NCBI RefSeq assembly: GCF_021474405.1
Contig: NZ_JAKEIO010000072.1
Location: 1 to 57,379, forward strand
Direction of reading: 5' to 3'
DNA length: 57,379 nucleotides
DNA from: [Streptosporangium] indianense
GTDB lineage: Bacteria > Actinomycetota > Actinomycetes > Streptomycetales > Streptomycetaceae
Of this stretch, positions 16,485 to 24,808 are shown in pieces. A program made the translations under genes and the position numbers. Under the pieces are notes generated by a model. It saw only the letters and a list, made by a program, of their open reading frames with translations. It was not told the DNA's origin and searched no databases. The stretch's first letter is position 1. Each line of letters begins with the position of its first letter.

Positions 16485-17078
16485 TCAGACCGGGAGGGTG
16501 CGCGGCTTGAACGACGGGCGCTTGGCCTCGTAGGCGGCGATGTCGGCTTCGTTCTGGAGGGTGATCGAGATGTCGTCGAGGCCGTTCAGCAGCCTCCAGC
16601 GGGAGTTCTCGTCCAGCTCGAAGGAGGCGGTGATGCCCTCGGCCCGCACCTCGCGGCGCTCCAGGTCGACGGTGATCTCGGCCTGCGGGTCCTTCTCGGT
16701 GAGCTCCCACAGCGCGTCGACGGTCTGCTGCTCCAGCACGACCGTGAGCAGGCCGTTCTTGAGTGAGTTGCCGCGGAAGATGTCGGCGAAGCGGGAGGAG
16801 ATCACGGCCTTGAAGCCGTAGTTCTGCAGGGCCCAGACGGCGTGCTCGCGGGAGGAGCCGGTGCCGAAGTCGGGGCCGGCGACCAGCACGGTCGCCCCCT
16901 GCCGCTCGGGCTGGTTGAGGATGAACTGAGGGTCCTTGCGCCAGGCCTCGAACAGCCCGTCCTCGAACCCGTCGCGCGTGACCTTCTTGAGCCAGTGGGC
17001 GGGGATGATCTGGTCGGTGTCGACGTTGGAGCGGCGCAGCGGGACGGCCCGGCCGGTGTGGGTGGTGAAGGCTTCCAT
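16485..17078 (-). CDS. leuD: 3-isopropylmalate dehydratase small subunit
   Basis: LeuD pairs with LeuC to isomerise 2-isopropylmalate to 3-isopropylmalate in leucine synthesis. The 197-residue length is typical. Landmarks are RSNVDTDQIIPAHWLK, GPDFGTGSSREHAVWALQNYG and FADIFRGNSLKNGLL. It follows leuC with a 6-nt gap, so the two form an operon. Confidence 0.97.
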   Translation of the reverse strand: MEAFTTHTGRAVPLRRSNVDTDQIIPAHWLKKVTRDGFEDGLFEAWRKDPQFILNQPERQGATVLVAGPDFGTGSSREHAVWALQNYGFKAVISSRFADIFRGNSLKNGLLTVVLEQQTVDALWELTEKDPQAEITVDLERREVRAEGITASFELDENSRWRLLNGLDDISITLQNEADIAAYEAKRPSFKPRTLPV

Positions 17079-17084
17079 GACTGT

Positions 17085-18512
17085 TCAGACTCCAGCGGGC
17101 GTGACGGCGTCGGCGGACAGGTCGGCCGGGGAGGCCAGGTGGCCCAGGACGGCGGTGGCGGCGGCGACCTGGGGGGAGACCAGGTGGGTGCGGCCGCCCT
17201 TGCCCTGCCGGCCTTCGAAGTTGCGGTTGGAGGTGGACGCCGAGCGCTCACCGGGGGCGAGCTGGTCGGGGTTCATGCCCAGGCACATCGAGCAGCCCGC
17301 GTGCCGCCATTCGGCGCCGGCCTCCTTGAACACCACGTCCAGGCCCTCGGAGACGGCCTGCAGACCGACCCGCGCCGAGCCCGGGACGACCAGCATCCGT
17401 ACCCCGTCGGCGACTTTGCGGCCCTTGACGAGCTCGGCGGCGGCGCGCAGGTCCTCGATGCGGCCGTTGGTGCAGGAGCCTACGAAGACGGTGTCCACCT
17501 TGATGGAGCGCAGCGGCTGGCCGGCCTCCAACCCCATGTACTCCAGGGCCTTTTCGGCGGCGAAGCGCTCCGAAGCGTCTTCGTACGAAGCGGGGTCGGG
17601 GACGGACGCCGAAAGCGGTGCGCCCTGGCCCGGGTTGGTGCCCCAGGTGACGAACGGCGACAGCTCGGCGGCGTCGATGACGACCTCGGCGTCGAACTCG
17701 GCGTCGTCGTCCGTCCTGAGCGTCTTCCAGTAGGCGACGGCGGCGTCCCAGTCCTCGCCCTCGGGGGCGTGCGGGCGGCCCTGGAGGTAGGCGAAGGTGG
17801 TCTCGTCCGGGGCGATCATGCCCGCGCGGGCGCCGGCCTCGATCGACATGTTGCAGATGGTCATGCGGGCCTCCATCGAGAGCTTCTCGATGGCTTCGCC
17901 GCGGTATTCCAGGACGTAGCCCTGGCCGCCGCCCGTGCCGATCTTCGCGATGATCGCCAGGATCAGGTCCTTGGCGGTGACACCCTCGGGCAGTTCGCCG
18001 TCGACCGTGATCGCCATGGTCTTGGGGCGCGTCATCGGCAGCGTCTGCGTGGCCAGGACGTGCTCGACCTGCGAGGTGCCGATGCCGAACGCCAGCGCGC
18101 CGAAGGCGCCGTGCGTGGAGGTGTGCGAGTCGCCGCAGACGACGGTGGTGCCGGGCTGGGTCAGGCCCAGCTGCGGGCCCACCACGTGCACCACGCCCTG
18201 CTCGACGTCGCCCAGCGGGTGCAGACGCACCCCGAAGTCGGCGGCGTTCTTGCGCAGCGTCTCCAGCTGCACCCGCGACACCGGATCCGCGATCGGCTTG
18301 TCGATGTCGAGGGTGGGGGTGTTGTGGTCCTCGGTCGCGATGGTGAGGTCCAGGCGCCGCACACTGCGGCCGCTCTTGCGAAGGCCGTCGAAGGCCTGCG
18401 GGCTGGTCACCTCGTGCAGCAGGTGCAGATCGATGAAGAGAAGGTCGGGCTCGCCCTCCGCGCGCCGGACGACGTGGTCGTCCCAGACTTTCTCCGCGAG
18501 TGTCCTACCCAT
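17085..18512 (-). CDS. leuC: 3-isopropylmalate dehydratase large subunit
   Basis: A 475-residue aconitase-fold [4Fe-4S] enzyme. Cluster cysteines are visible in GSCTNGR and in CSMCLGMNPD. Other landmarks are IATEDHNTPT, CGDSHTSTHGAFGALAFGIGTS and the C-terminal STSNRNFEGRQGKGGRTHLVSP. The ATG at 18512 follows GGAGGGAACAGC, an excellent ribosome site; the open frame continues upstream but without homology. It is divergent from ndgR, whose product is known in S. coelicolor to regulate leuCD. Confidence 0.97.
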   Translation of the reverse strand: MGRTLAEKVWDDHVVRRAEGEPDLLFIDLHLLHEVTSPQAFDGLRKSGRSVRRLDLTIATEDHNTPTLDIDKPIADPVSRVQLETLRKNAADFGVRLHPLGDVEQGVVHVVGPQLGLTQPGTTVVCGDSHTSTHGAFGALAFGIGTSQVEHVLATQTLPMTRPKTMAITVDGELPEGVTAKDLILAIIAKIGTGGGQGYVLEYRGEAIEKLSMEARMTICNMSIEAGARAGMIAPDETTFAYLQGRPHAPEGEDWDAAVAYWKTLRTDDDAEFDAEVVIDAAELSPFVTWGTNPGQGAPLSASVPDPASYEDASERFAAEKALEYMGLEAGQPLRSIKVDTVFVGSCTNGRIEDLRAAAELVKGRKVADGVRMLVVPGSARVGLQAVSEGLDVVFKEAGAEWRHAGCSMCLGMNPDQLAPGERSASTSNRNFEGRQGKGGRTHLVSPQVAAATAVLGHLASPADLSADAVTPAGV

Positions 18513-18639
18513 CGCTGTTCCCTCCGGCCGACGACGATCCGCCGACCCAACTAGAGATCCTGAGGAGGCGATGCCCGGACCCCTGCTTCCGGGCACACAC
18601 CGCCAGGCCCTTATGTCACGGGCCGTTGTGACTTCGTGA

Positions 18640-18700
18640 TTCCAGGGTGGCGGGTTCCACGGAAAATTGAACTTGCGTTTCACAGAGTGAGACGGGAGTA
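18640..18700. promoter_or_regulatory. leuC-ndgR divergent control region
   Basis: The 195-nt gap 18513-18707 between leuC and ndgR has an A/T-rich core near 18650-18685. It contains the palindrome TTCCACGGAA (18656-18665) and an imperfect inverted repeat TGAAC-TTGC-GTTTCA (18668-18682). These are plausible NdgR (IclR-type) operator elements and overlap the likely promoters for both genes. Assignment is inference from location and the known NdgR regulon. Confidence 0.45.
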
Positions 18701-18707
18701 TCGTTGC

Positions 18708-19424
18708 ATGGACAACAGTAGCGGCGTCGGCGTTCTGGACAAGGCGGCCCTCGTCCTGAGCGCTCTGGAGTCCGGTCCGGCCACCCTCGCGGGTCTGGTC
18801 GGTGCCACCGGACTGGCACGACCCACGGCCCACCGCCTGGCCGTGGCGCTGGAACACCACCGCATGGTGGCGCGCGACATGCAGGGCCGTTTCATTCTCG
18901 GCCCTCGCCTGGCCGAGCTTGCCGCGGCCGCGGGTGAGGACCGTCTCCTCGCCACCGCCGGCCCGGTGCTCACGCATCTTCGTGACATCACGGGCGAGAG
19001 CGCGCAGCTCTATCGCCGCCAGGGCGACATGCGCATCTGCGTCGCCGCGGCGGAGCGCCTGTCCGGACTGCGGGACACCGTCCCGGTCGGTTCGACGCTC
19101 ACGATGAAGGCCGGCTCCTCGGCGCAGATCCTGATGGCCTGGGAGGAGCCGGAGCGGCTGCACCGCGGTCTGCAGGGGGCGCGCTTCACGGCGACGGCCC
19201 TGTCGGGTGTGCGGCGGCGTGGCTGGGCGCAGTCGATCGGTGAGCGGGAGCCGGGTGTCGCGTCGGTGTCGGCGCCGGTGCGGGGGCCGTCGAACCGGGT
19301 GGTTGCCGCGGTGTCCGTGTCCGGGCCGATCGAGCGGCTGACGCGTCACCCCGGGCGGATGCATGCGCAGGCTGTGATCGATGCGGCGGGGCGCCTTTCC
19401 GAGGCGTTGCGGCGCACCGGCTGA
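18708..19424 (+). CDS. ndgR: IclR-family amino-acid metabolism regulator NdgR
   Basis: A 238-residue IclR-type transcription factor. The N-terminal winged helix spans about residues 8-65 (LDKAALVLSALESGPATLAGL, GLARPTAHRLAVALEHH), and the rest is the effector domain (ITGESAQLYRRQGDMRICVAA, VPVGSTLTMKAGSSAQILMAW, SVSAPVRGPSNRVVAAVSVSGP). The ATG at 18708 has GGGAG 9 nt upstream. Position divergent from leuC and length match NdgR/AreB of Streptomyces, which controls leucine and other amino-acid genes and antibiotic production. Confidence 0.93.
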   Translation: MDNSSGVGVLDKAALVLSALESGPATLAGLVGATGLARPTAHRLAVALEHHRMVARDMQGRFILGPRLAELAAAAGEDRLLATAGPVLTHLRDITGESAQLYRRQGDMRICVAAAERLSGLRDTVPVGSTLTMKAGSSAQILMAWEEPERLHRGLQGARFTATALSGVRRRGWAQSIGEREPGVASVSAPVRGPSNRVVAAVSVSGPIERLTRHPGRMHAQAVIDAAGRLSEALRRTG

Positions 19425-19567
19425 ACCGACTGATCGCCCTTGGGGAGAGCAGGCCTCAACGCCGCGGCAGGCTTTCCCCGAGTACGCGCCGCAGAACGTG
19501 CGGTTTCGCTGTCGAGCGCAGGGCGGCCGTGGCTGATCGCGCAGTCCCCGCGCCCCTGAAAGCCAAG

Positions 19568-19595
19568 AAGGCCCTCCACCGAAGTGGAGGGCCTT
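19568..19595 (-). terminator. Terminator of the tRNA cluster
   Basis: On the - strand: an 11-12-bp GC-rich stem (AAGGCCCTCCAC / GTGGAGGGCCTT) with a TTCG tetraloop followed by CTTGG. It lies 9 nt after the last tRNA-Glu. The region 19425-19567 between ndgR and this hairpin shows no gene. Confidence 0.85.
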
Positions 19596-19603
19596 CTCTG
19601 TTG

Positions 19604-19676
19604 TACCCCCGACCGGATTCGAACCGGCGCTACCGCCTTGAGAGGGCGGCGTGCTAGGCCGCTACACAACGGGGGC
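19604..19676 (-). tRNA. tRNA-Glu (CTC), copy 1
   Basis: 73 nt. The acceptor GCCCCCG pairs with CGGGGGT, the T-loop is GGTTCGAATCC, and the anticodon loop CTCTCAA gives anticodon CTC. The 3' CCA is not encoded. It is the last gene of the five-tRNA array. Confidence 0.95.
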
Positions 19677-19704
19677 CTGGACACTGCGTTTCCGCAGGTC
19701 CGAG

Positions 19705-19776
19705 CTGGTCTACCTGGACTCGAACCAAGACTAACTGAACCAGAATCAGTCGTGCTGCCAATTACACCATAGACCA
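19705..19776 (-). tRNA. tRNA-Gln (CTG), copy 1
   Basis: 72 nt. The acceptor TGGTCTA pairs with TAGACCA, with a U1-A72 start typical of tRNA-Gln. The anticodon loop TTCTGGT gives CTG, and the T-arm is TTGGTTCGAGTCCAG. CCA is not encoded beyond the acceptor's own bases. Confidence 0.95.
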
Positions 19777-19796
19777 ATGTGGTTTAGACCAGTCAG

Positions 19797-19869
19797 TACC
19801 CCCGACCGGATTCGAACCGGCGCTACCGCCTTGAGAGGGCGGCGTGCTAGGCCGCTACACAACGGGGGC
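19797..19869 (-). tRNA. tRNA-Glu (CTC), copy 2
   Basis: 73 nt, identical to copy 1 at 19604-19676 as far as I can see, including the CCGCC/GGCGG anticodon stem. Confidence 0.95.
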
Positions 19870-19916
19870 CCTAGCAGTCCCGAGATGATCGTCGATCTGC
19901 CGATCTTCGGAACCAG

Positions 19917-19989
19917 TACCCCCGACCGGATTCGAACCGGCGCTACTGCCTTGAGAGGGCAGCGTGCTAGGCCGCTACACAACGGGGGC
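19917..19989 (-). tRNA. tRNA-Glu (CTC), copy 3 with compensated anticodon stem
   Basis: 73 nt. It differs from the other two copies by a paired change in the anticodon stem (CTGCC/GGCAG instead of CCGCC/GGCGG), so base pairing is kept. The anticodon CTC is unchanged. Confidence 0.95.
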
Positions 19990-20010
19990 GATGCAGATGA
20001 GCTCTGCGAG

Positions 20011-20082
20011 CTGGCCTACCTGGACTCGAACCAAGACTAACTGAACCAGAATCAGTCGTGCTGCCAATTACACCATAGGCCA
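20011..20082 (-). tRNA. tRNA-Gln (CTG), copy 2
   Basis: 72 nt, first gene of the - strand array. The acceptor is TGGCCTA/TAGGCCA, a paired change relative to copy 1 (TGGTCTA/TAGACCA). The anticodon is CTG. The 89 nt up to the HAD gene stop show no other feature. Confidence 0.95.
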
Positions 20083-20171
20083 CTGGAACGCAATCCCCCG
20101 AGGGGTTCGTGTTCTAGCTTTGCGCCTGGGGTTCCGGCCTTCCGGCCCGCTCCCGCGGCGCAGGAAGAACA

Positions 20172-20903
20172 TTACCCGAAGGTGGACGGGGCTCCAAAAC
20201 GAGTATCCGAGCCCAGCAGGGACGGCAGTTCGGCGAGTGAGGCGATGCGGTGCGGCCCGACGGGCGGTTCGATCGTGGCGTACAGGCCGCCGCGGTCGAT
20301 CCACACCGACAGCAGCCCCGCGTCGGCGGCGCCCCGTCCGTCGATCTCCGGATGGTCACCGACGTAGGCGACCTGGTGCGGCGGGAGCCCGAGGAATGCG
20401 CAGGCCGCGAGGAACGCACCGGCCTCGGGCTTGGAGACGCCGAGCTCGGCCGCGCACAGGATGGTCTCGAAGCGGTCGTGGACGCCGAGGGCGCGCAGCT
20501 TGCGGTCCTGGACGTGGAGGCTGGAGTTGGAGAGCACGGCGTGCCGGTGGCTGGCGGAGAGGGCGTCGAGGACGGGCAGGACGTCCGGGAAGAGGGCCCA
20601 GACCGCCTCGTAGTGGGTGACGTACCGCTGGAACCAGGCGTCGGCCTCGGTGTCGGTGAGGTCCTGGTCCAGGAACGCCCGGACGCGGTCGCGCCGCTGG
20701 TCCTCGAAGGTGACCTCGCCGGCGGAGAAGCGCGCCCACTGCACTTCGGTGGTCCTCCGCCAGTGGTCGATGGCCTGCTCGACGCTGTCGTAGCGGTCGA
20801 GCAGGCCCTCGGCCGTGAGGTGGGCGTGCATGCCGAGCCGGTCGGCGGTGGTGTAGTCGAAGAGGGTGTCGTCGACGTCCCAGACCACGGCGTGGATGCT
20901 CAT
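20172..20903 (-). CDS. HAD-superfamily hydrolase (phosphatase)
   Basis: A 243-residue cytoplasmic HAD phosphatase with a helical cap. All four motifs are visible: DVDDTLFDY (nucleophile and acid Asp, residues 8-16), LSNSSLHVQD (motif II), SKPEAGAF (motif III Lys) and YVGDHPEIDGRGAADAG (motif IV). Substrate unknown. The start ATG has GGAG only one base upstream, an unusual spacing, but no better in-frame start is present. It lies 29 nt after the secreted protein gene on the same strand. Confidence 0.88.
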   Translation of the reverse strand: MSIHAVVWDVDDTLFDYTTADRLGMHAHLTAEGLLDRYDSVEQAIDHWRRTTEVQWARFSAGEVTFEDQRRDRVRAFLDQDLTDTEADAWFQRYVTHYEAVWALFPDVLPVLDALSASHRHAVLSNSSLHVQDRKLRALGVHDRFETILCAAELGVSKPEAGAFLAACAFLGLPPHQVAYVGDHPEIDGRGAADAGLLSVWIDRGGLYATIEPPVGPHRIASLAELPSLLGSDTRFGAPSTFG

Positions 20904-20932
20904 GCTCCGACCGTACCCACCGCGTTCCGTCC

Positions 20933-23149
20933 TCAGCCCGGGTTCATGGTGCCCGAGAGGGTGAGGTCGGGGCCTTGGCCGTCGCGGGGGTGAGCGGTGA
21001 GTTTCCAGGTGAGCGCGCCGCCCGGGGTGCCGCCGCCGCTGTCGGTGGTGCCGTCCCAGGCGGGGCGTACGGCGGCTCCGGTGGAGGCGCCGGTCAGGGT
21101 GCGGACTCTCTTGCCGAAGGCGTCGGTGAGGGTCAGGGTCCAGGTGGAGGGCTTGTTCAGCTGCCAGACCGGAGTCCAGGGGAAGGATGTGCCGATCACG
21201 GACGGCGAGTGGACCTGGGCCTCCATCTGCGCGAGGGGCGAGGTGGGGACGCCGCTGGGGACGATCGAGACCTCGCCGTACGTGCCGTTGAGGTAGGCGA
21301 TGGCGCCGCCGAAGCGGTCGACCGCCCAGCGGCCGTTGCTGCCGCCGGTGTTCTGGTCCGTGGCGGGCAGCTTCACCAGGGCGCGGGTGGTGGCCGTTCC
21401 GGTGTGGAAGTCGGTGAGCAGCAGTTCGTGGGTGGTGCGGTTCTCGCGCAGCAGGAAGCCGTCGGCGAGGCGGGCCGGGCCGAGGTCGGCCGGGACCGTG
21501 ATCTTGCGCTGGGTGGCCCGGTCGTAGACGCCGGCCGAGGTGCCGCAGGACCAGTACAGCCAGGTGTTGACGGCCTGGATGTCGGTGGGGATGCAGGGGG
21601 CGCCGGTGGCGATGGATGTGGTCGTGCCGGTCTTGATGTTGCGGCCGGTGACCTGGCCCTGGGCGCTGCCCGTGGCCCACAGGGTCTGCCCCCACACCGC
21701 GGCGGCGGTGCGGTCACGGGTGAGGGTCGTCTCGCCCGCGGTCGCGGCGCGCGGGAAGTCGACGACCCGCTGCTTGCCGGAGCCGCCGTTGTAGAGCACG
21801 TACCGGCCGGTGCCGCCGCCGGTGCGGCCGCGGGAGTCCCCGTCCGTGGGCGCGCTGAGGACGGTGGTGGTGTCGAGACCGACGGTGACGACGGACTCCT
21901 GGCCCGTCTCGCTGGTCCACAGGTGGCTGACGCGGCCGTCGCCGAGGGCCTCCAGCTGAGGGCAGGCGGCGTCACCGGTGAGGCAGGTGGGTGCGCTCAG
22001 TGCGGGGCTGCGGCGCGTCTGCGGGCCGTTGGGCCGGCCGGCGGCGTCCAGCTGGAAGCTGCTGTAGCGCAGCGAGGCGCCGGGTGTCGCTCCGTACAGG
22101 AACAACTCGCCGCCGGCGAGGGCCAGTCCCTCGACGCCGGTGGCCGCGGCGGGGACCCGGGCGACTTCGGCGGTGGTGAGGCCGCCGCTGGCGTCAGGGG
22201 TGATCCGGTGGATGTTCCAGTCGAGGCTGGAGGGGCCGGCGGTGGCGAGGGCGCCGCCGTCCAGGGTCGGGCCGATGCCGCCGAACGACGAGGGGAGCAC
22301 GGTGGTCGAGGCGCCGGTGACCAGGGACCGGGCGGTCAGCGCGGCCTCGGTGCCGCCCAGCACGAAGCCGGGGTTGCCGATCAGGAGCTGGTCGCCGACT
22401 ACGGCTTCGAGCTGGGCGTCGGTGCTGGTCAGGGCGGTGGGCTCGGTGCCGGGTCCGGCGTCCACCCGGATCGCCTTCCAGTCGGCGACGAGCCAGCGGT
22501 CGTTGAAGGCGAGCTGCGGGGTGGCGCTGTCGCCGGTGACATACGTACGGAACATGCCGTCGGAGAGGTCGACCAGGCCCACGGACGTCTTGCCGTCCAG
22601 CGCGTAGACGATCGCGAGGCGGGTGACCGAGCCGCCGGTGCGGTAGAGGACGGGGCGGGCGCCCGTGGGGAAGCCGGTGACCGGGGTGTCCACGGTGAGG
22701 GTGCCGTCGACGGTGCGCAGCACGTGCAGGGCGCCGGTGCCGTCCATGGTCAGCACGCTCCAGCCGACGGCGGCCCGGTAGGCCTGGCCGGTGGGGATCG
22801 TGACGGTGGCGGTGACGCCCGTGGAGCGGTGCTTCTGGGCGACGGTCTGGCCGTCGCGGGTGTTCACGACGTCGGTGCCGGTGGCCAGGTCGTCCGGGCC
22901 GGCGTGGGCGGGCGGGGTCGTGTCGAGGTAGTCGACCGTGGTGACCGAACTGGTCCCCGGGCGGTACTGGAAGCCGGACGCGCCGGCCCACGGGTAGTCG
23001 ACGGTCACGCGCTTCTCGGTGGCCAGCCGCACCGTACCGGCCGGCTCGTCGACCGCGGGCGCCGCCTGCGCCGGTGCGGTCAGCACCATGCAGGACAGGG
23101 CCATCGCCCCGCCGACCGCCGCGTGGACGAGTCTTCGTGAACGGATCAT
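20933..23149 (-). CDS. Large secreted beta-propeller-like protein with C-terminal FlgD/Ig-like domain
   Basis: A 738-residue exported protein. The signal peptide is MIRSRRLVHAAVGGAMALSC followed by a hydrophobic stretch and APAQAAPA (cleavage near residue 31). The mature part is rich in Gly/Thr/Val with repeated strand patterns (LDWNIHRITPDASGGL, GRYVLYNGGSGKQRVVDFP, ARLADGFLLRENRTT) that suggest propeller blades. The last ~90 residues contain WTLTLTDAFGKRVRTLTG and RPAWDGTTDSGG, the FlgD-type Ig-like signature. Two Cys pairs (CLTGDAACPQ; CIPT...WSCGTS) may form disulfides. The start ATG follows GGGGGAGAGAGC. No catalytic motif is recognised; a surface or extracellular binding role is possible. 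Confidence 0.85.
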   Translation of the reverse strand: MIRSRRLVHAAVGGAMALSCMVLTAPAQAAPAVDEPAGTVRLATEKRVTVDYPWAGASGFQYRPGTSSVTTVDYLDTTPPAHAGPDDLATGTDVVNTRDGQTVAQKHRSTGVTATVTIPTGQAYRAAVGWSVLTMDGTGALHVLRTVDGTLTVDTPVTGFPTGARPVLYRTGGSVTRLAIVYALDGKTSVGLVDLSDGMFRTYVTGDSATPQLAFNDRWLVADWKAIRVDAGPGTEPTALTSTDAQLEAVVGDQLLIGNPGFVLGGTEAALTARSLVTGASTTVLPSSFGGIGPTLDGGALATAGPSSLDWNIHRITPDASGGLTTAEVARVPAAATGVEGLALAGGELFLYGATPGASLRYSSFQLDAAGRPNGPQTRRSPALSAPTCLTGDAACPQLEALGDGRVSHLWTSETGQESVVTVGLDTTTVLSAPTDGDSRGRTGGGTGRYVLYNGGSGKQRVVDFPRAATAGETTLTRDRTAAAVWGQTLWATGSAQGQVTGRNIKTGTTTSIATGAPCIPTDIQAVNTWLYWSCGTSAGVYDRATQRKITVPADLGPARLADGFLLRENRTTHELLLTDFHTGTATTRALVKLPATDQNTGGSNGRWAVDRFGGAIAYLNGTYGEVSIVPSGVPTSPLAQMEAQVHSPSVIGTSFPWTPVWQLNKPSTWTLTLTDAFGKRVRTLTGASTGAAVRPAWDGTTDSGGGTPGGALTWKLTAHPRDGQGPDLTLSGTMNPG

Positions 23150-23323
23150 GCTCTCTCCCCCGGGAACAGGGCGCACACGCGCACCGTGCGCACAGAGGGC
23201 ATCCAACGTCCCTTCCTGGGACGGGAGTTGGCCGGAAGGGTGAACTCCGGGTGACGGCTGGGAGGACACGGCGAGGGCGGCGCCCGAACCGGACGCCGCC
23301 CTCGTGGTGTGGGATGTCGCGCG

Positions 23324-24808
23324 CTACGCGGCCAGCTTCGCCAGCGCCGCGTCGATCCGGGCCAGGGTGGTCTCCTTGCCCAGGACCTCCAGGGACTCGA
23401 ACAGCGGCAGACCGACCGTGCGGCCGGTGACGGCGACGCGGACGGGGGCCTGGGCCTTGCCGAGCTTCAGGCCGTGCGCCTCGCCGGCGGCCAGGACGGC
23501 CTCCTTGAGCGACTCGGCGGAGGTCCAGTCGGCGGCCTCCAGCTTCTCGCGGGCCGTGCGCAGCAGGGCGTCCGAGCCCTCCTTCATCGCCTTGGCCCAG
23601 GAAGCCTCGTCCTCGACCGGCTCCGGCAGGAACAGGAAGTCGACGTTGTCGGTGATCTCGGAGAGGACCTTGAGGCGGGTCTGCGCGTGCGGCGCGATGG
23701 CCTGCCACTTCGCCTCGTCGAAGGCCTCCGGGGCCCAGGGGGCGAACGGGGGCTGGAGCCAGGGGCGGCAGCGCTCCGTGAAGTCCTTCACATCCAGCAG
23801 ACGGATGTGGTCGCCGTTGATGGCTTCGCACTTCTTGAGGTCGAAGCGGGCCGGGTTGGGGTTCACGTCGGAGATGTCGAACGCCGCGATCATCTCGTCG
23901 ATCCCGAAGACGTCCTGGTCGGCCGAGAGGGACCAGCCGAGCAGCGAGAGGTAGTTGAGCAGGCCCTCGGGGAGGAAGCCGCGCTCCCGGTAGAGGTTGA
24001 GGGAGGACTGCGGGTCGCGCTTGGAGAGCTTCTTGTTGCCCTCGCCCATCACGTACGGCAGGTGGCCGAAGGACGGGATCTCCTTGGCGATGCCGAGCTC
24101 GATCAGCGCCTTGTAGAGGGCGATCTGGCGGGGGGTGGAGGAGAGCAGGTCCTCGCCGCGCAGGACGTGGGTGATCTCCATCAGGGCGTCGTCGACCGGG
24201 TTGACCAGCGTGTACAGCGGGGCGCCGTTGGCGCGGACGATGCCGTAGTCCGGGACGTTCTCCGGGGTGAAGGTCAGTTCGCCGCGGACGAGGTCGGTGA
24301 AGGTGATCGTCTCGTCGGGCATCCGGAAGCGGACGATCGGCTCACGGCCCTGTGCCTGGTACTCCTCGACCTGGGCGGCGGTCAGCTCGCGGCAGTGGCC
24401 GTCGTAGCCGGAGGGCTTGCCGGCGGCGCGGGCGGCCTCGCGGCGGGTGTCCAGCTCGTCCTGGGAGCAGTAGCAGCGGTAGGCGTGACCGGCGTCGAGC
24501 AGCTTCTGCGCGACGTCCTTGTAGAGGTCCATGCGCTGTGACTGGCGGTACGGCGCGTGCGGGCCGCCGACCTCGGGGCCCTCGTCCCAGTCGAAGCCCA
24601 GCCAGCGCATCGCGTCGAGCAGCTGGGTGTAGGACTCCTCGGAGTCGCGGGCGGCGTCGGTGTCCTCGATGCGGAAGACCAGGGTGCCCTGGTGGTGCTT
24701 GGCGAACGCCCAGTTGAACAGGGCGGTGCGCACCAGGCCCACGTGGGGGTTACCGGTGGGTGAGGGGCAGAAACGGACGCGTACTGGAGTGCCGGATGCG
24801 CTAGCCAC
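23324..24808 (-). CDS. gltX: Glutamyl-tRNA synthetase
   Basis: A 494-residue class I aminoacyl-tRNA synthetase that charges tRNA-Glu (and, with GatCAB, precharges tRNA-Gln); both tRNA types are encoded 3-4 kb away. HIGH-type motif: RFCPSPTGNPHVGLVRTALFNW; KMSKS-type motif: GNKKLSKRDPQSSLNLYRERG (lysine region). The zinc-like Cys pair YRCYCSQDE and C-terminal anticodon-binding helices are present. GTG at 24808 is chosen over TTG at 24817 because AAGG lies 9 nt upstream and homology begins at VASASG. It overlaps the end of the upstream FAH-family gene by 8 nt. Confidence 0.95.
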   Translation of the reverse strand: MASASGTPVRVRFCPSPTGNPHVGLVRTALFNWAFAKHHQGTLVFRIEDTDAARDSEESYTQLLDAMRWLGFDWDEGPEVGGPHAPYRQSQRMDLYKDVAQKLLDAGHAYRCYCSQDELDTRREAARAAGKPSGYDGHCRELTAAQVEEYQAQGREPIVRFRMPDETITFTDLVRGELTFTPENVPDYGIVRANGAPLYTLVNPVDDALMEITHVLRGEDLLSSTPRQIALYKALIELGIAKEIPSFGHLPYVMGEGNKKLSKRDPQSSLNLYRERGFLPEGLLNYLSLLGWSLSADQDVFGIDEMIAAFDISDVNPNPARFDLKKCEAINGDHIRLLDVKDFTERCRPWLQPPFAPWAPEAFDEAKWQAIAPHAQTRLKVLSEITDNVDFLFLPEPVEDEASWAKAMKEGSDALLRTAREKLEAADWTSAESLKEAVLAAGEAHGLKLGKAQAPVRVAVTGRTVGLPLFESLEVLGKETTLARIDAALAKLAA

